NCBI GenBank assembly: GCA_964647585.1
Contig: CAZYGG010000004.1
Coordinates: 1-64,000, forward strand
Source: CAJINA01 sp964647585
GTDB lineage: Bacteria > Desulfobacterota > Desulfobacteria > Desulfobacterales > CAJINA01
Direction: 5' to 3'
Length of the DNA: 64,000 bases
Shown here in pieces: positions 17,496-26,793 of the stretch (position 1 is the stretch's first letter; each line of letters begins with the position of its first letter). Made by a program: the position numbers and the translations under genes. The notes beneath the pieces were generated by a model. It searched no databases. It was not told the DNA's origin and worked only from the letters and a program-made list of their open reading frames with translations.

Positions 17496-20400
17496 ATGAA
17501 TTGCCCAGTATGCCAAATTGAGATTCCCGAAGATTCGAAGTTTTGCAAAGAGTGTGGCCATCCTTTAATTGAGATCTTTGATGCAGAAGAAGCCCCACGG
17601 ATAATAGACAGCGAACGGAAGCACGTTACTATCATGTTTTCTGACTTGTCGGGATACACAGCCATTACCGAAAGGCTCGATCCTGAGGAAGTCAAAGCGA
17701 TCATGAGCTATATCTTCGGAGAAGTAACGCAGATAATCCACAATTATGATGGATTCATTGAGCGGTTCATTGGCGATGCTGTGATGGCTATTTTTGGCGT
17801 GCCAAAAGTACATGAGGATGATCCCGTCCGAGCGATAAGGGCCGCCAGGGAGATACATGCTTTTGTGGAAGGGTTTAGCCCTCAAATTGAAATTAGAATT
17901 GGAAGGCCGCTGACAATGCACACGGGCATTAACACCGGCCTTGTTGTGACTGGCGAAGTAGATGTTGCCAAAAGGACGCATGGTTTGACCGGAGAGGCCA
18001 TCAACCTGGCCTCAAGAATGGAAGGCCTTGCCAATGCGGGCGAAATCGTCGTCGGCCCTGCCACCTATCGCCGGTCAGAAGACATTTTTTCGTTTCAGGC
18101 CCTAAAGCCAACCAAAGTCAAGGGCTTCGCGAACCGAATTCGACCCTATAAAGTCTTAAGCTTGAAAACGCATACTAAAAGACCCCGTATAGGTTTGGAG
18201 CGCCGGATATACTCTGAGATGGTTGGGCGCGAAAGAGAATTGAATAAGCTGGAGTTGCAGTTGGCCAAGGCGATTGATGGTGATGGCTCAGTTGTAAACA
18301 TCATTGGCGAGGCGGGCATTGGGAAATCAAGGCTTTTTTCGGAATTTAATAATCTGGACTCATTACAGCGTGTGATACTTCTTGAAGGCAAGGCGATATC
18401 CATAGGTAGGAACCTGGCTTTCCATCCGATCATTGACCTTCTCAAACACTGGACGCGTATCGGGGAAAATGACAGCGAGGCCAGTGCTTTAAGTAAACTT
18501 GAATCTGCCGTTCAGAACGTGTGCCGGGAAGATGCGGAGGAGATTGTTCCTTTTCTGGCGACCCTTATGGGCATGCAGCTTTTTGGCCGGTATGCTGAAA
18601 GAATCGCAGGCATCGAAGGTGAAGCCCTTGAAAAATTGATCTTGAAAAATATCAGGGAACTACTATCGAAAGCGTCTGAACTTATTCCGCTTGTGATTGT
18701 GATGGAAGACCTGCACTGGGCAGATACAAGCTCCATAGAACTCCTGGAATCTTTATTTCGCCTGGCAGAATCTCACAGCATACTTTTCGTCAATTTATTC
18801 AGGCCTGATCATGCAGAAACAGGGGAAAGGATCGTTGCAACCCTAAAAGAAAAGCTGTCTGTCTATCATGTTGAAATCGTATTGCAATCGCTGGATAAAA
18901 GTATGAGCGAAAAGTTAATCGACAATATGCTTAACATCCGGGACCTTAACTATCCCATCAAAAATAAGATTATTGAACGTGCCGGCGGGAACCCTTTTTT
19001 CATTGAAGAGATAGTCCTTTCGTTTGTTGATGAGGGGTATATCGTCCCACAGGAAGGGAAATTCGAGATCAGCAACAAGATCGCCATGATGGTCGTGCCG
19101 TATACCATCAACGATGTCCTTAACGCGAGAATAGATCGCCTGGAGAAAGAGACCCGGAACCTGGTGAAAATCGCTTCAGTGATTGGTAAAAATTTTTTTT
19201 ACAGAATCCTGACAAATGTGGCTACGGCAACAGATGATATTGACAGCCACTTGGCATACCTCAAGAAGATCCAGATAATTATGGAACGGATGCGGCTGGA
19301 TGAGTTGGAATTTTTTTTCAAGCACGCCCTGTTCCAGGAAGCTGCCTATAAATCCATTTTGCATAACAAGCGAATAGCCCTGCATCTACGCGTTGCAAGA
19401 ACTATTGAAAGTCTGTTCAAAGAACGTCTGCATGAATTTTACGGCATGCTGGCGCTGCACTATAACCGGGGCCGGAACGATGAACAGGCCGAATACTATC
19501 TATCCATGGCAGGGAAAGAAGCACTGAAATCATCGGCTTCAAATGAAGCGCTGCATTATTATCAAGAGGCCCTGAACCTGTATTTGAAAAAATCCAGCAC
19601 CGATGCCGATCCTGAGAAGGAAGCCATGTTGGAGAAGAATATCGCCTTGGCCCTTTACAACCGCGGGCAGCACGAGGAGGCTGTGGGACACTTTGACCGG
19701 GCTCTGGATCATTATTGGGGCAAATTGTCGAAGAATGTATTTTCAAGAACAATCGAGGTTTTGTCCTCTTTCTTGCACGTTGTCACAGCATTGTTCATTC
19801 CATCCTTGAAGTTTAGAAAAACGCCAACCCAACGAGATCTCCAAGTATTCGACCTCTTCTACAAGAAATGTAAGGCCCTGGTCATAACTAATCCCAAGCA
19901 ATCCTTTTTTGAATTCTTATTCCTTCACAAAACAATTTCTGCTTTCGATCTTAAAGAACTCGAAAACGGGACGGGCGTATTCGTAAGTGCAAGCCCGCTA
20001 TTCTCTTTTTCCGGCCTTTCTTTCGGATTGAGCAGAAGGGTATTGGATTTCGTTAAGCCCAGGGTTAGTAGAGATGCTGTCAGACCTTACACAATCTATA
20101 AGTTATGTGAAACCATACATAATTTCTTAGAGGGGAACTGGGAAAAAATAGGAAATTATGATGAGGATTTGATAAACCAAACCTGCAACATTGGAGAAAT
20201 ATATGATGCCACCCAAATTCTGTACTGGCATGCTTTTCCCTGTATTTATCAGGGATCCCTCGAGATCGCCGAATCGATATTGAATCGATTGGAGGACATC
20301 TTTCAAGTTTATCAATATAACCTTGCAAAGACCTTCAAATATGAATTGAAATCGTGTTTGCTGATGGAGTGCCACAGATTTAATGATGCGCTGATTGAAA

Positions 20401-21011
20401 TTAAGGAGGGAATTGATTTTGAGGCGAAGGCGGGTCCAGGGTTTTGGAAGCTTTATGTTTACGAAGCGCGGATATACACTTCAGTCGGCGAGATTGAAAA
20501 AGCGGAAAAATGCCTGGCGCAAGCGAATAGGATCTGCCACCAGATTAGACCAGTTCCCTTTCAAATGGCAGGACTCTGTAGAGCTGAGCTGGAGTACAAT
20601 CTGTATCGAGTAAAAGAAATGCTGAGAAACGGCAATAAAACAAAACTATCCGAATATCGGAAGAAGGCCGGCAAATCAGTTAAGATGCTCTTAAGAAATG
20701 TACGCAAAGTAGCTCAATATCGTACGGAAGCGTACAAACTGACTGGAGAGTTTTACTGGCTGATGAACAAACAGAAAACGGCCCATGCATGGTGGCGCAA
20801 GGCCATTGAGGAAGGCGAACGCCTCGGCGCCCGTCTTCAGCTCGCAGGCGTTTATTTTGAATTAGGAAAACGATTACTCGGGCCCGAAAGTAAGTACAGG
20901 GTTCTTGACGGAATCAGAGCGGAAGATTACCTGGAAATGGCGAGATCATTGTTAGAGGAAATGAAACTGCAGTCTTATTTAGATGAACTGAATCAATTCA
21001 CCAGGGGATAA
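17496..21011 (+). CDS. Class III nucleotide cyclase with zinc ribbon, AAA-type ATPase and TPR regions
   Basis: A large cytoplasmic signalling protein. Residues 1-22 form a zinc ribbon (C3, C6, C17, C20). Residues 44 to about 230 form a class III adenylate/guanylate cyclase domain with metal aspartates in MFSDLSGYTAITERL and FIGDAVMAIFG and the transition-state Asn/Arg in GEAINLASRMEG. From about 250 an ATPase module follows, with Walker A GEAGIGKSRLF and Walker B LVIVMEDLHWAD. The C-terminal half is helical, with TPR-like repeats near residues 650-740. The layout is that of cyclase-ATPase-TPR receptors such as those in the LuxR/MalT-like group, but there is no HTH. It opens the accessory block, and the next gene starts 8 nt after its stop, so it may sense a signal and control or accompany the isoprenoid/radical SAM genes. 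Confidence 0.85.
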   Translation: MNCPVCQIEIPEDSKFCKECGHPLIEIFDAEEAPRIIDSERKHVTIMFSDLSGYTAITERLDPEEVKAIMSYIFGEVTQIIHNYDGFIERFIGDAVMAIFGVPKVHEDDPVRAIRAAREIHAFVEGFSPQIEIRIGRPLTMHTGINTGLVVTGEVDVAKRTHGLTGEAINLASRMEGLANAGEIVVGPATYRRSEDIFSFQALKPTKVKGFANRIRPYKVLSLKTHTKRPRIGLERRIYSEMVGRERELNKLELQLAKAIDGDGSVVNIIGEAGIGKSRLFSEFNNLDSLQRVILLEGKAISIGRNLAFHPIIDLLKHWTRIGENDSEASALSKLESAVQNVCREDAEEIVPFLATLMGMQLFGRYAERIAGIEGEALEKLILKNIRELLSKASELIPLVIVMEDLHWADTSSIELLESLFRLAESHSILFVNLFRPDHAETGERIVATLKEKLSVYHVEIVLQSLDKSMSEKLIDNMLNIRDLNYPIKNKIIERAGGNPFFIEEIVLSFVDEGYIVPQEGKFEISNKIAMMVVPYTINDVLNARIDRLEKETRNLVKIASVIGKNFFYRILTNVATATDDIDSHLAYLKKIQIIMERMRLDELEFFFKHALFQEAAYKSILHNKRIALHLRVARTIESLFKERLHEFYGMLALHYNRGRNDEQAEYYLSMAGKEALKSSASNEALHYYQEALNLYLKKSSTDADPEKEAMLEKNIALALYNRGQHEEAVGHFDRALDHYWGKLSKNVFSRTIEVLSSFLHVVTALFIPSLKFRKTPTQRDLQVFDLFYKKCKALVITNPKQSFFEFLFLHKTISAFDLKELENGTGVFVSASPLFSFSGLSFGLSRRVLDFVKPRVSRDAVRPYTIYKLCETIHNFLEGNWEKIGNYDEDLINQTCNIGEIYDATQILYWHAFPCIYQGSLEIAESILNRLEDIFQVYQYNLAKTFKYELKSCLLMECHRFNDALIEIKEGIDFEAKAGPGFWKLYVYEARIYTSVGEIEKAEKCLAQANRICHQIRPVPFQMAGLCRAELEYNLYRVKEMLRNGNKTKLSEYRKKAGKSVKMLLRNVRKVAQYRTEAYKLTGEFYWLMNKQKTAHAWWRKAIEEGERLGARLQLAGVYFELGKRLLGPESKYRVLDGIRAEDYLEMARSLLEEMKLQSYLDELNQFTRG

Positions 21012-21019
21012 GAGCCTGA

Positions 21020-22015
21020 ATGGATATTGGGATTACAAATTTGCTGTCATTCTGCGCGCGTGTCGATTTTGGCACGGTGAACCTTTCCCGAGAAGAGGAA
21101 GCCTTTCGTGGGGAGCTCAACCGGGTGATGTTGTCACTCTGTGAGTGCTTGCCTGAATCCAGGCAGACCGAGGCAACCTTATTCTTGATGAAATACTTGC
21201 AGGCCTCTTTCAGCGGCGGCCCTAATTTTGTCAACTACTTCTACGCGCCGGCATGGTCGATCCTTTTTTGGCTTCATCGATCCTGTCCGGATAACATAAA
21301 ACTGGACCCAGAATATGTGCAAGCTGTAAAGACCGGGCATACCATGGCCATGTTCCTGCATGCTTTCGACGACCATCTTGTTGACGGTCAATTACCCATT
21401 ACACACCTGGCCTTGCTCATCAGGAGCCAAGCCTGGATGATCATGAACCGGGCTTTTGACCGATTAGCCAGTGACGTTGAGAGGGGACCGGCAATTGTTC
21501 ATAATTTTATAGACGACTACTATGCGAGCATCGCCACTTCCGGCGGCACGAATTCCCTGGGTAGTTATTGCGATCTTTTCAGGAAACAGATGGCCACCTG
21601 TTTGATCGTCCCCATCCTCCTGGCAAACAGGATAAGCACCGGCAAAGCGTTTTCACGATCCATTCAGGCAGCTTACTGCTCTTTCGGCATTGCCTGGAGG
21701 CTGCTCGATGATCTACAAGACCTTGAAAAAGATATGATGAAGGGCGTCCATTCTTCCATCTATGTCTGCCTTAGTGAAGATTTAAGGCGTTGCTGGGATA
21801 AAAGCACTGAAGAGAAAAAAAACCAGAATAACGGCTACGTGCAAAAATTATTGCGTTATGTTCAGAAAGAAGGGGTCATTGACCGCATAAAGGCAAGGAC
21901 ATGCAGCGAGTTGGACTCAGCCGCTGCTGTCGCTGACGCATGCAGCCTGCCAGAGCTGGCAGGTGAGTTTCGCTCTCTTTTGAAACCATTGAAAGAAGGG
22001 CAGCACCTTTCATGA
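21020..22015 (+). CDS. Class I isoprenoid synthase-fold enzyme (polyprenyl synthetase or terpene synthase superfamily)
   Basis: An all-helical protein with two Asp-rich magnesium-binding motifs at the spacing of trans-isoprenyl diphosphate synthases: DDHLVD at residues 117-122 (in MFLHAFDDHLVDGQLP) and DDLQD at 230-234 (in WRLLDDLQDLEKD). It should bind an isoprenyl diphosphate through Mg2+ and either elongate, transfer or cyclise it. Family members elongate IPP plus an allylic diphosphate, but this protein is divergent and its product cannot be stated. The 331-residue length fits. Its last codons overlap the following radical SAM gene (ATGA at 22012-22015), a strong sign of joint function. 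The nearby reductase-type flavoenzyme also suggests isoprenoid chemistry. Confidence 0.7.
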   Translation: MDIGITNLLSFCARVDFGTVNLSREEEAFRGELNRVMLSLCECLPESRQTEATLFLMKYLQASFSGGPNFVNYFYAPAWSILFWLHRSCPDNIKLDPEYVQAVKTGHTMAMFLHAFDDHLVDGQLPITHLALLIRSQAWMIMNRAFDRLASDVERGPAIVHNFIDDYYASIATSGGTNSLGSYCDLFRKQMATCLIVPILLANRISTGKAFSRSIQAAYCSFGIAWRLLDDLQDLEKDMMKGVHSSIYVCLSEDLRRCWDKSTEEKKNQNNGYVQKLLRYVQKEGVIDRIKARTCSELDSAAAVADACSLPELAGEFRSLLKPLKEGQHLS

Positions 22016-23094
22016 AGGGAAACACTACAGAGGGAATCTTTCCGGGGGTGGGGCAAGAAGCACTGTCTATCGAGGTAACATCGCGCTGCAACAGTTCCTG
22101 CTTACACTGTTTTGCCCGTTCCGCTATCTCCAGACGCCCCAGCCTCCCCGTCGATATAGTCAAGGAGATCATTGCCGAAGGGCATGCTGTTGGATACCGT
22201 CACCTGCATATTACCGGCGGCGAACCGCTACTCTGGAAAGGCCTGTTTGAGGCCCTGGACTATGGATTTGAGGTGGGATATGAAACCATCTTTGTGAATA
22301 CCAATGGGACCCTCATTACAGAAGAGATCAGTAAGAGACTTGCCAAATACGGTAACTTTTCGATCTCGGTCAGTTTGGATGGACCCGAAGACCTGCATGA
22401 CCGCATACGGGGAGAGGGATCACACAAAAGGGCAATGCGGGGCATTGAGAAGGCGCTAAATGGGGGGAACGATTGTACAATTTTCACAACAGTTACAAAA
22501 GGCCTGCTGCCGGAGTTGCCGCACTTTGCAAATGATCTGTACACAGAGTTTCCAACCATCGACTGTCTCATTCTCATCCAGCTCATTCAAACAACCAATG
22601 GCGGGTTTCCCCTGTCAGAGGAGCTTCTTGATCCGGATGACTTCATACGCTTGGTGAGAATGGCGGCGCTTTTGAATATCGGCGGTTTGCGTACAATCGT
22701 GAAGAAGAATCCTGCCGCCAACGTCGTTTCTAAATTGATGCAGATGCCATGGATCCCGAAGGTTCCGCCCCTCTACCGGGAGGGCTGCATGATTGTATTT
22801 GCAAACAGGCATATCGGCGTGGTGCACTCAAGCAAGAAAAGCTTCGGCAGATACAGGACCGGTATGATACGAAAAGTTCTGGCTTCCGATGAGTATCAAA
22901 AAACCGTCGCGTCGGACCAAGAAACGTGTCTATTGTGTAAATATACCCAACTCTGTCAGGCAAACGGAATGATCCGTCCCTCACGCGGGTACGGAGATCT
23001 TTACACCGATAAACCCTATTGCCGGCGAGTACTGGAGACGATTGAATCGACTCAAGCTGTTAAGGTGCGGAAAAGAAAGGAGGGATATATCTGA
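22012..23094 (+). CDS. Radical SAM enzyme with C-terminal SPASM/twitch-like cysteine cluster
   Basis: A 4Fe-4S radical SAM enzyme with C26, C30 and C33 in TSRCNSSCLHCFARSA and the SAM-binding HITGGEPLLWK. Later motifs, TIFVNTNGTLITEEI and FSISVSLDGPEDLHDRIRGE, match peptide-maturase and cofactor-synthesis radical SAM proteins (PqqE/AlbA-like). The C-terminal part has C306, C309 and C315 (TCLLCKYTQLCQANG) plus C near 334, a partial SPASM or twitch auxiliary-cluster pattern. Such enzymes often install crosslinks or thioethers in a ribosomal peptide. The start overlaps the isoprenoid synthase stop by 4 nt, and a small peptide gene begins 157 nt downstream. Substrate (peptide or lipid) is not shown by sequence. 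Confidence 0.85.
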   Translation: MKGNTTEGIFPGVGQEALSIEVTSRCNSSCLHCFARSAISRRPSLPVDIVKEIIAEGHAVGYRHLHITGGEPLLWKGLFEALDYGFEVGYETIFVNTNGTLITEEISKRLAKYGNFSISVSLDGPEDLHDRIRGEGSHKRAMRGIEKALNGGNDCTIFTTVTKGLLPELPHFANDLYTEFPTIDCLILIQLIQTTNGGFPLSEELLDPDDFIRLVRMAALLNIGGLRTIVKKNPAANVVSKLMQMPWIPKVPPLYREGCMIVFANRHIGVVHSSKKSFGRYRTGMIRKVLASDEYQKTVASDQETCLLCKYTQLCQANGMIRPSRGYGDLYTDKPYCRRVLETIESTQAVKVRKRKEGYI

Positions 23095-23251
23095 CCGGAA
23101 AAAAAAGACAAGACCATGGATGGCTCTGGTAAACTGCAAAGGCGCTTTTCAGATTCGAAACGGTCGGGTTCGACAAAAGGCCCTTTGTGGCTCGCGGGGT
23201 TTAACAACCTCATGAATCATAATGTGCAAACACAAAAGAGAGGAGAAAAAC

Positions 23252-23506
23252 ATGGATAGTGACAGAGAAAAAAAAGATTTTATAAAGTTCATTATGGATG
23301 CAACCCTAGATGCGGGACTGGCGACAAGATTTCTTAGAGAAAATACCGCTTCGGGTGTTCACGAATTCTTCCAACAAGAAGGGTACAAAGACATACCCCT
23401 CGAAGATTGCGAAGATATACTAAACGCTTCAACTTCCGGGCATGGGCGGGGTATTGACGATGCCGGCAACCCTGTAGACCTCAGTGACGCTACAAAAAGT
23501 TACTGA
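23252..23506 (+). CDS. Small Nif11-leader-like peptide, candidate RiPP precursor
   Basis: An 84-residue peptide. AGGAG lies 7 nt before the ATG at 23252; an earlier GTG-type start (23222) has no such site. Residues 5-57 have the look of a Nif11-type leader: a helix with DFIKFIMDATLD, a middle segment and EGYKDIPLEDCEDIL. The tail, residues 58-84, is small and polar (NASTSGHGRGIDDAGNPVDL and then SDATKSY) with no cysteine. The gene sits directly after a radical SAM/SPASM-like enzyme and before a flavoenzyme, the usual place for a precursor peptide. The leader assignment is by eye and should be treated as a hypothesis; a small regulatory or carrier protein is also possible. Confidence 0.5.
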   Translation: MDSDREKKDFIKFIMDATLDAGLATRFLRENTASGVHEFFQQEGYKDIPLEDCEDILNASTSGHGRGIDDAGNPVDLSDATKSY

Positions 23507-23666
23507 TAGAAAAAAACTGTTATTTAAGCTCTGGGGAAAAACGATCTATACGATGATGCTCGCGGCATTGATCTCGGCCTTCGATCCAGTGTCCGTAAAA
23601 AGTCCGGGGCTAGCCGTAGAAATAAGTATTCGTACGAACTATGATCTCACGGGGAAGGCAACCTGA
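23484..23666 (+). CDS. Possible small protein with one hydrophobic segment
   Basis: A 60-codon frame from GTG overlapping the end of the small peptide gene by 23 nt. It has a basic head (DRKKLLFKLWGK) followed by a hydrophobic stretch IYTMMLAALISAF, as in a small membrane or secreted peptide. No clear ribosome site precedes it, and it was not recognised. It could equally be chance, since the overlap leaves little room for selection evidence. Confidence 0.2.
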   Translation: MTLQKVTDRKKLLFKLWGKTIYTMMLAALISAFDPVSVKSPGLAVEISIRTNYDLTGKAT

Positions 23667-23708
23667 AGCTAAAGCGGGTTCAGCGCGGTTTTGTTCGGAG
23701 GACTACTA

Positions 23709-24920
23709 TTGGTTTCACAAAAGTTCAATACCGAAGAGCGGGTAACGGATTGCGACGTAATGATTGTCGGGGCCGGTCCGGCAGGCATATCGACCTGGCT
23801 GCATTTGAAAAAGTATGCGCCGGAACTGGCTGACAACACGGTTTTGATCGAGAAGGCCGCTTTCCCGCGACACAAGTTGTGCGCCGGCGGGGTCGGGGCG
23901 TGGAGTGCAGATGTATTAGGGCACCTGGAGGTTGATTTAAAAATCCCATCGCTGTTTGTAACTGATGTAGAGTTTCGGTATCGAGATGAAAGCTGGCTAT
24001 ATAAAAGCCCAACTCGTTTCAGGATGGTCCAGCGTGCGGATTTTGATTTTGCCCTGGCAAAATCGGGTGTCAATCGCGGCATGGCGTTTCATGAAAACGA
24101 AAAATTCATCGCGGCAAGCCGTGAGCGGGATACACTGGCGGTATTGACCAGCCAAGGAAAATATTACGTAAAAGCCCTTGTGGGCGCAGATGGGTCCCTT
24201 TCCATGGTGCGTCGCAAGATGATGCGGCCCCATCAAACCTGCCTGGCAACAACGCTGCAGATCTCGGCGCCGGTAAATCCGAAATATGATCCGGAATTTT
24301 CCCTGAAGAAATTGCTGATTGATTTTTCACCGGTCGACGCAGGTCTTCAGGGGTACACGTGGCATATTCCCTGCCTGCAAGATGAGGCGCCCAGCATGAA
24401 TCACGGTATCGGAAATTTCCGATTCCACCCCGAAAGGTCGCGGCCGGACATGAAAAAGATATTCAGCCGGGAATTAAAAACACGCCATATTGATAAGAGA
24501 CCCGAATCCTGGTCCAGTCACCCCATCCGATGGTTCTCAAACGAAGTACCGATTTCACGACCCAGTGTCCTTCTGGTCGGCGATGCCGCCGGCATTGAGC
24601 CCGCGTTCGGCGGGGGGATCCACATGGCCTTGTCTTATGGTGAGATCGCAGCCAGGACCCTGATTCAGGCGTTTCAAAATAAAGATTTCACATTTAGGCA
24701 CTATAAGCATACCGTCATGTCCCATTTTATGGGGGGGCATATCAGGGCTTGTACCCGTTTGGCAAGCAAGATATACGGCGGAAAAAAGAATCCATTAAGA
24801 AGCCTGGTACGCCATTTTTTAGCGGGTCGGTTTGGCAGCCGGAATCTATTGTCTCTCCTTCTTGGACCAGACAACGCCGGATACAACCAGGCTGCGTCCA
24901 AAGGGGCCAACATACAATAA
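23709..24920 (+). CDS. Geranylgeranyl reductase-family FAD-dependent oxidoreductase
   Basis: An FAD flavoprotein of the geranylgeranyl reductase group (also related to PHBH-fold halogenases and monooxygenases). The dinucleotide-binding motif DVMIVGAGPAGISTW has its first glycine at residue 21. PRHKLCAGGVGAW resembles the family's PxxKxCGGG motif, including its Cys. The second FAD motif is VLLVGDAAGIEPAFGGGIHM near residue 280. These enzymes reduce or oxidise isoprenoid chains or aromatic substrates. TTG at 23709 was chosen because GGAGG lies 7 nt upstream, while the earlier in-frame TTG has none. Linked to the isoprenoid synthase, chain reduction is the simplest reading. The C-terminal tail (RHFLAGRFGSRN) is unremarkable. 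Confidence 0.8.
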   Translation: MVSQKFNTEERVTDCDVMIVGAGPAGISTWLHLKKYAPELADNTVLIEKAAFPRHKLCAGGVGAWSADVLGHLEVDLKIPSLFVTDVEFRYRDESWLYKSPTRFRMVQRADFDFALAKSGVNRGMAFHENEKFIAASRERDTLAVLTSQGKYYVKALVGADGSLSMVRRKMMRPHQTCLATTLQISAPVNPKYDPEFSLKKLLIDFSPVDAGLQGYTWHIPCLQDEAPSMNHGIGNFRFHPERSRPDMKKIFSRELKTRHIDKRPESWSSHPIRWFSNEVPISRPSVLLVGDAAGIEPAFGGGIHMALSYGEIAARTLIQAFQNKDFTFRHYKHTVMSHFMGGHIRACTRLASKIYGGKKNPLRSLVRHFLAGRFGSRNLLSLLLGPDNAGYNQAASKGANIQ

Positions 24921-25132
24921 CAGTTTAACACCACAGTGCCATTGAGGCTCCCAGGTCGCATGCCGGTGAAGCCCTGGCCGACGGTTAAACCAGCATGAAC
25001 TTGATGTACCGATAGCCCCTGCATTTTTCTACATGGATTATTTTCTGCCTCCGGGATTCAGTAGAATGACCAAAGCAATGCCCGGTTTCAGTAATACCGA
25101 TACGAAGACAGATATTTCATATCAAAGGATTT

Positions 25133-25981
25133 ATGCGTTGCGGCAATGCCTATCACCCAGAAATATACCCGAATTTAGTCCCTGTAATTTTTTTGATTTG
25201 CCTTTGTTTTTCCACCGCCTGTACACATCCTGTCAGGCGATTGGTGTTCCAACCACACAAAATACAGTCGGTACCGCCATTTTCTAAAGATGTGGCTCAC
25301 CTTGATCGGTTTTGGCTGAAAACAGAACAAGGTGACGTTGAGTGGTGGCTTTTTGAGGGATACGGGGTTGATGCCCGCCACAGTGGCCCTGCCGTTTTAA
25401 TGGCTCATGGCAATCGTGAATTGATCGATTTTTACATGGGTCGTGCCAAAGCATATCAAAGCATGGGCTACACTGTGCTCTTAGGCGAATATCGCGGATA
25501 TGGGCGAAGTGCCGGAGAGCCGAGCAGAAAGCGCATTGAGCGTGATTACAGGCGATATTATGATCAATTAATATCTCTCCCGACAGTAGACTCTGAGCGC
25601 ATTGTGTTCCATGGTCGCTCATTGGGCGGTGCTGTATTGAGTGAGCTTTCCCGACAACGACCACCGGCTGCCATAATTGTGGAATCAACATTTACATCTA
25701 TCAAGGCAATGGCGCATGGAGCACCTGATTTCTTACTTTCGGACAACTACGACACCCTCTCCGCGCTATTGGACTTTCAAGGTCCAATCTTGATCATCCA
25801 TGGCACTGAAGACGATGTAGTGCCTGTCGAACACGCCCTGGAAATGAAAAGACGAATTCCGACTGCCGAATTGCGCCTTTACAACTGCGGCCACAGCGAT
25901 GGGCCGCCGGTATGGGAAAAATACTGGAAAGATATTTCTAAATTTCTTGATCAGGTATGGTCAACTGGCAAGAAGCCCTGA
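25133..25981 (+). CDS. Lipoprotein-like alpha/beta hydrolase
   Basis: A serine hydrolase of the alpha/beta fold, BEM46/prolyl-oligopeptidase-like. The nucleophile Ser163 is in GRSLGGAV (GxSxG), the acid is probably Asp227 or 228 (HGTEDDVVP) and the base is His254 (NCGHSDGPP). The N-terminus has a hydrophobic signal (LVPVIFLICLCFSTAC) whose final Cys could be a lipid attachment site, though the residues before it are not a perfect lipobox. It is therefore likely exported and held at a membrane. AAGGAT precedes the ATG by 4 nt. The gene follows the flavoenzyme in the same direction after about 210 bp, so it may act late in the same pathway (ester or peptide cleavage) or be a separate gene. Confidence 0.75.
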   Translation: MRCGNAYHPEIYPNLVPVIFLICLCFSTACTHPVRRLVFQPHKIQSVPPFSKDVAHLDRFWLKTEQGDVEWWLFEGYGVDARHSGPAVLMAHGNRELIDFYMGRAKAYQSMGYTVLLGEYRGYGRSAGEPSRKRIERDYRRYYDQLISLPTVDSERIVFHGRSLGGAVLSELSRQRPPAAIIVESTFTSIKAMAHGAPDFLLSDNYDTLSALLDFQGPILIIHGTEDDVVPVEHALEMKRRIPTAELRLYNCGHSDGPPVWEKYWKDISKFLDQVWSTGKKP

Positions 25982-26092
25982 TTGAAGAGTACCCTGCAGC
26001 AAGCTGCAGGGGATGCGCTCGCTGATTCGGTCCACAATTTACGTTCATGAACCCTGAATTATCAAAGAACCGCTCAAGGCATCTTCATGTTC

Positions 26093-26791
26093 CTATAGCC
26101 GTCCTTCAATTTCACTGATAAAACGCTCAAAGAAGGCTTCCATGAAAGTATGACGTTCGGCAGCCAGCCGCCGGCCTTCGTTTGTGAGCATACGGGTATG
26201 GATGTGGCGCAGCTTGACCAGGTACTCCCGGTAGCCCGTGTCGTTTTCCGAGTAGGCCGGAGCGGCGGTCACGTCGATATCGGGGTTGTGCAACCGGGCC
26301 CCGACCTCACCGGCAAACAGGTAGGCCCGGGCAACCCCCACCGCGCCGATGGCGTCCAGTTTATCGGCGTCGAACAGGATTTGGGCCTCAAGGGTCTCAG
26401 GCGCGTGGTTCTCCCGGAAACGGTGCGACCGGACACAGTGCACGATATTCTTTTTTTCTCGCCCGGATAGCGGCATCTCTTCCAGGATGACCGCAGCCAG
26501 GCGAGCCCCCTCACTGGCATGGCACCGCGCGCCGGAAGAACGATCCTGGTGACAGCGACCGATATCGTGCAGATAGCCGGCGATACAAAGAACTTTCAGA
26601 TCGGCCCGTTCGACTCGGCCGATGTGTTCGCAAAGCGCCACAACTCGCAGGGTGTGGTCCCAGTCGTGACTCCCCGAGGCCCTGAGAAAGAGCTTTCGGG
26701 ACTGGTCTTTTATCGAGGCGATCAGGTCAGCAGCGGCCGCAGGGTCGGATTCGGGGGCGCCCCCACCTCTCGCGTGGTTCCGGTCGTCCAC
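26093..26791 (-). CDS. HD-domain metal-dependent phosphohydrolase
   Basis: A 232-residue HD protein. The metal ligands appear as SHDWDHTLRV (first His and HxxxH pattern) and YLHDIGRCHQD (the HD pair), with ILFDADKLDAIGAVGVAR holding the last Asp. This is the YedJ/uridine-monophosphate-hydrolase-like HD subgroup, acting on nucleotides or related phosphates; the substrate is not known. Translation begins at GTG 26791, 3 nt after the stop of the FMN-barrel gene with which it is cotranscribed, with AGAGGT about 10 nt upstream of the start. Confidence 0.8.
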   Translation of the reverse strand: MDDRNHARGGGAPESDPAAAADLIASIKDQSRKLFLRASGSHDWDHTLRVVALCEHIGRVERADLKVLCIAGYLHDIGRCHQDRSSGARCHASEGARLAAVILEEMPLSGREKKNIVHCVRSHRFRENHAPETLEAQILFDADKLDAIGAVGVARAYLFAGEVGARLHNPDIDVTAAPAYSENDTGYREYLVKLRHIHTRMLTNEGRRLAAERHTFMEAFFERFISEIEGRL

Positions 26792-26793
26792 TA

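Noticed and set aside
23116..23259. 47-codon frame upstream of the small peptide (MDGSGKLQRRFSDSK start)
   Set aside because: No ribosome site, and its end overlaps the well-supported start of the next gene in another frame.
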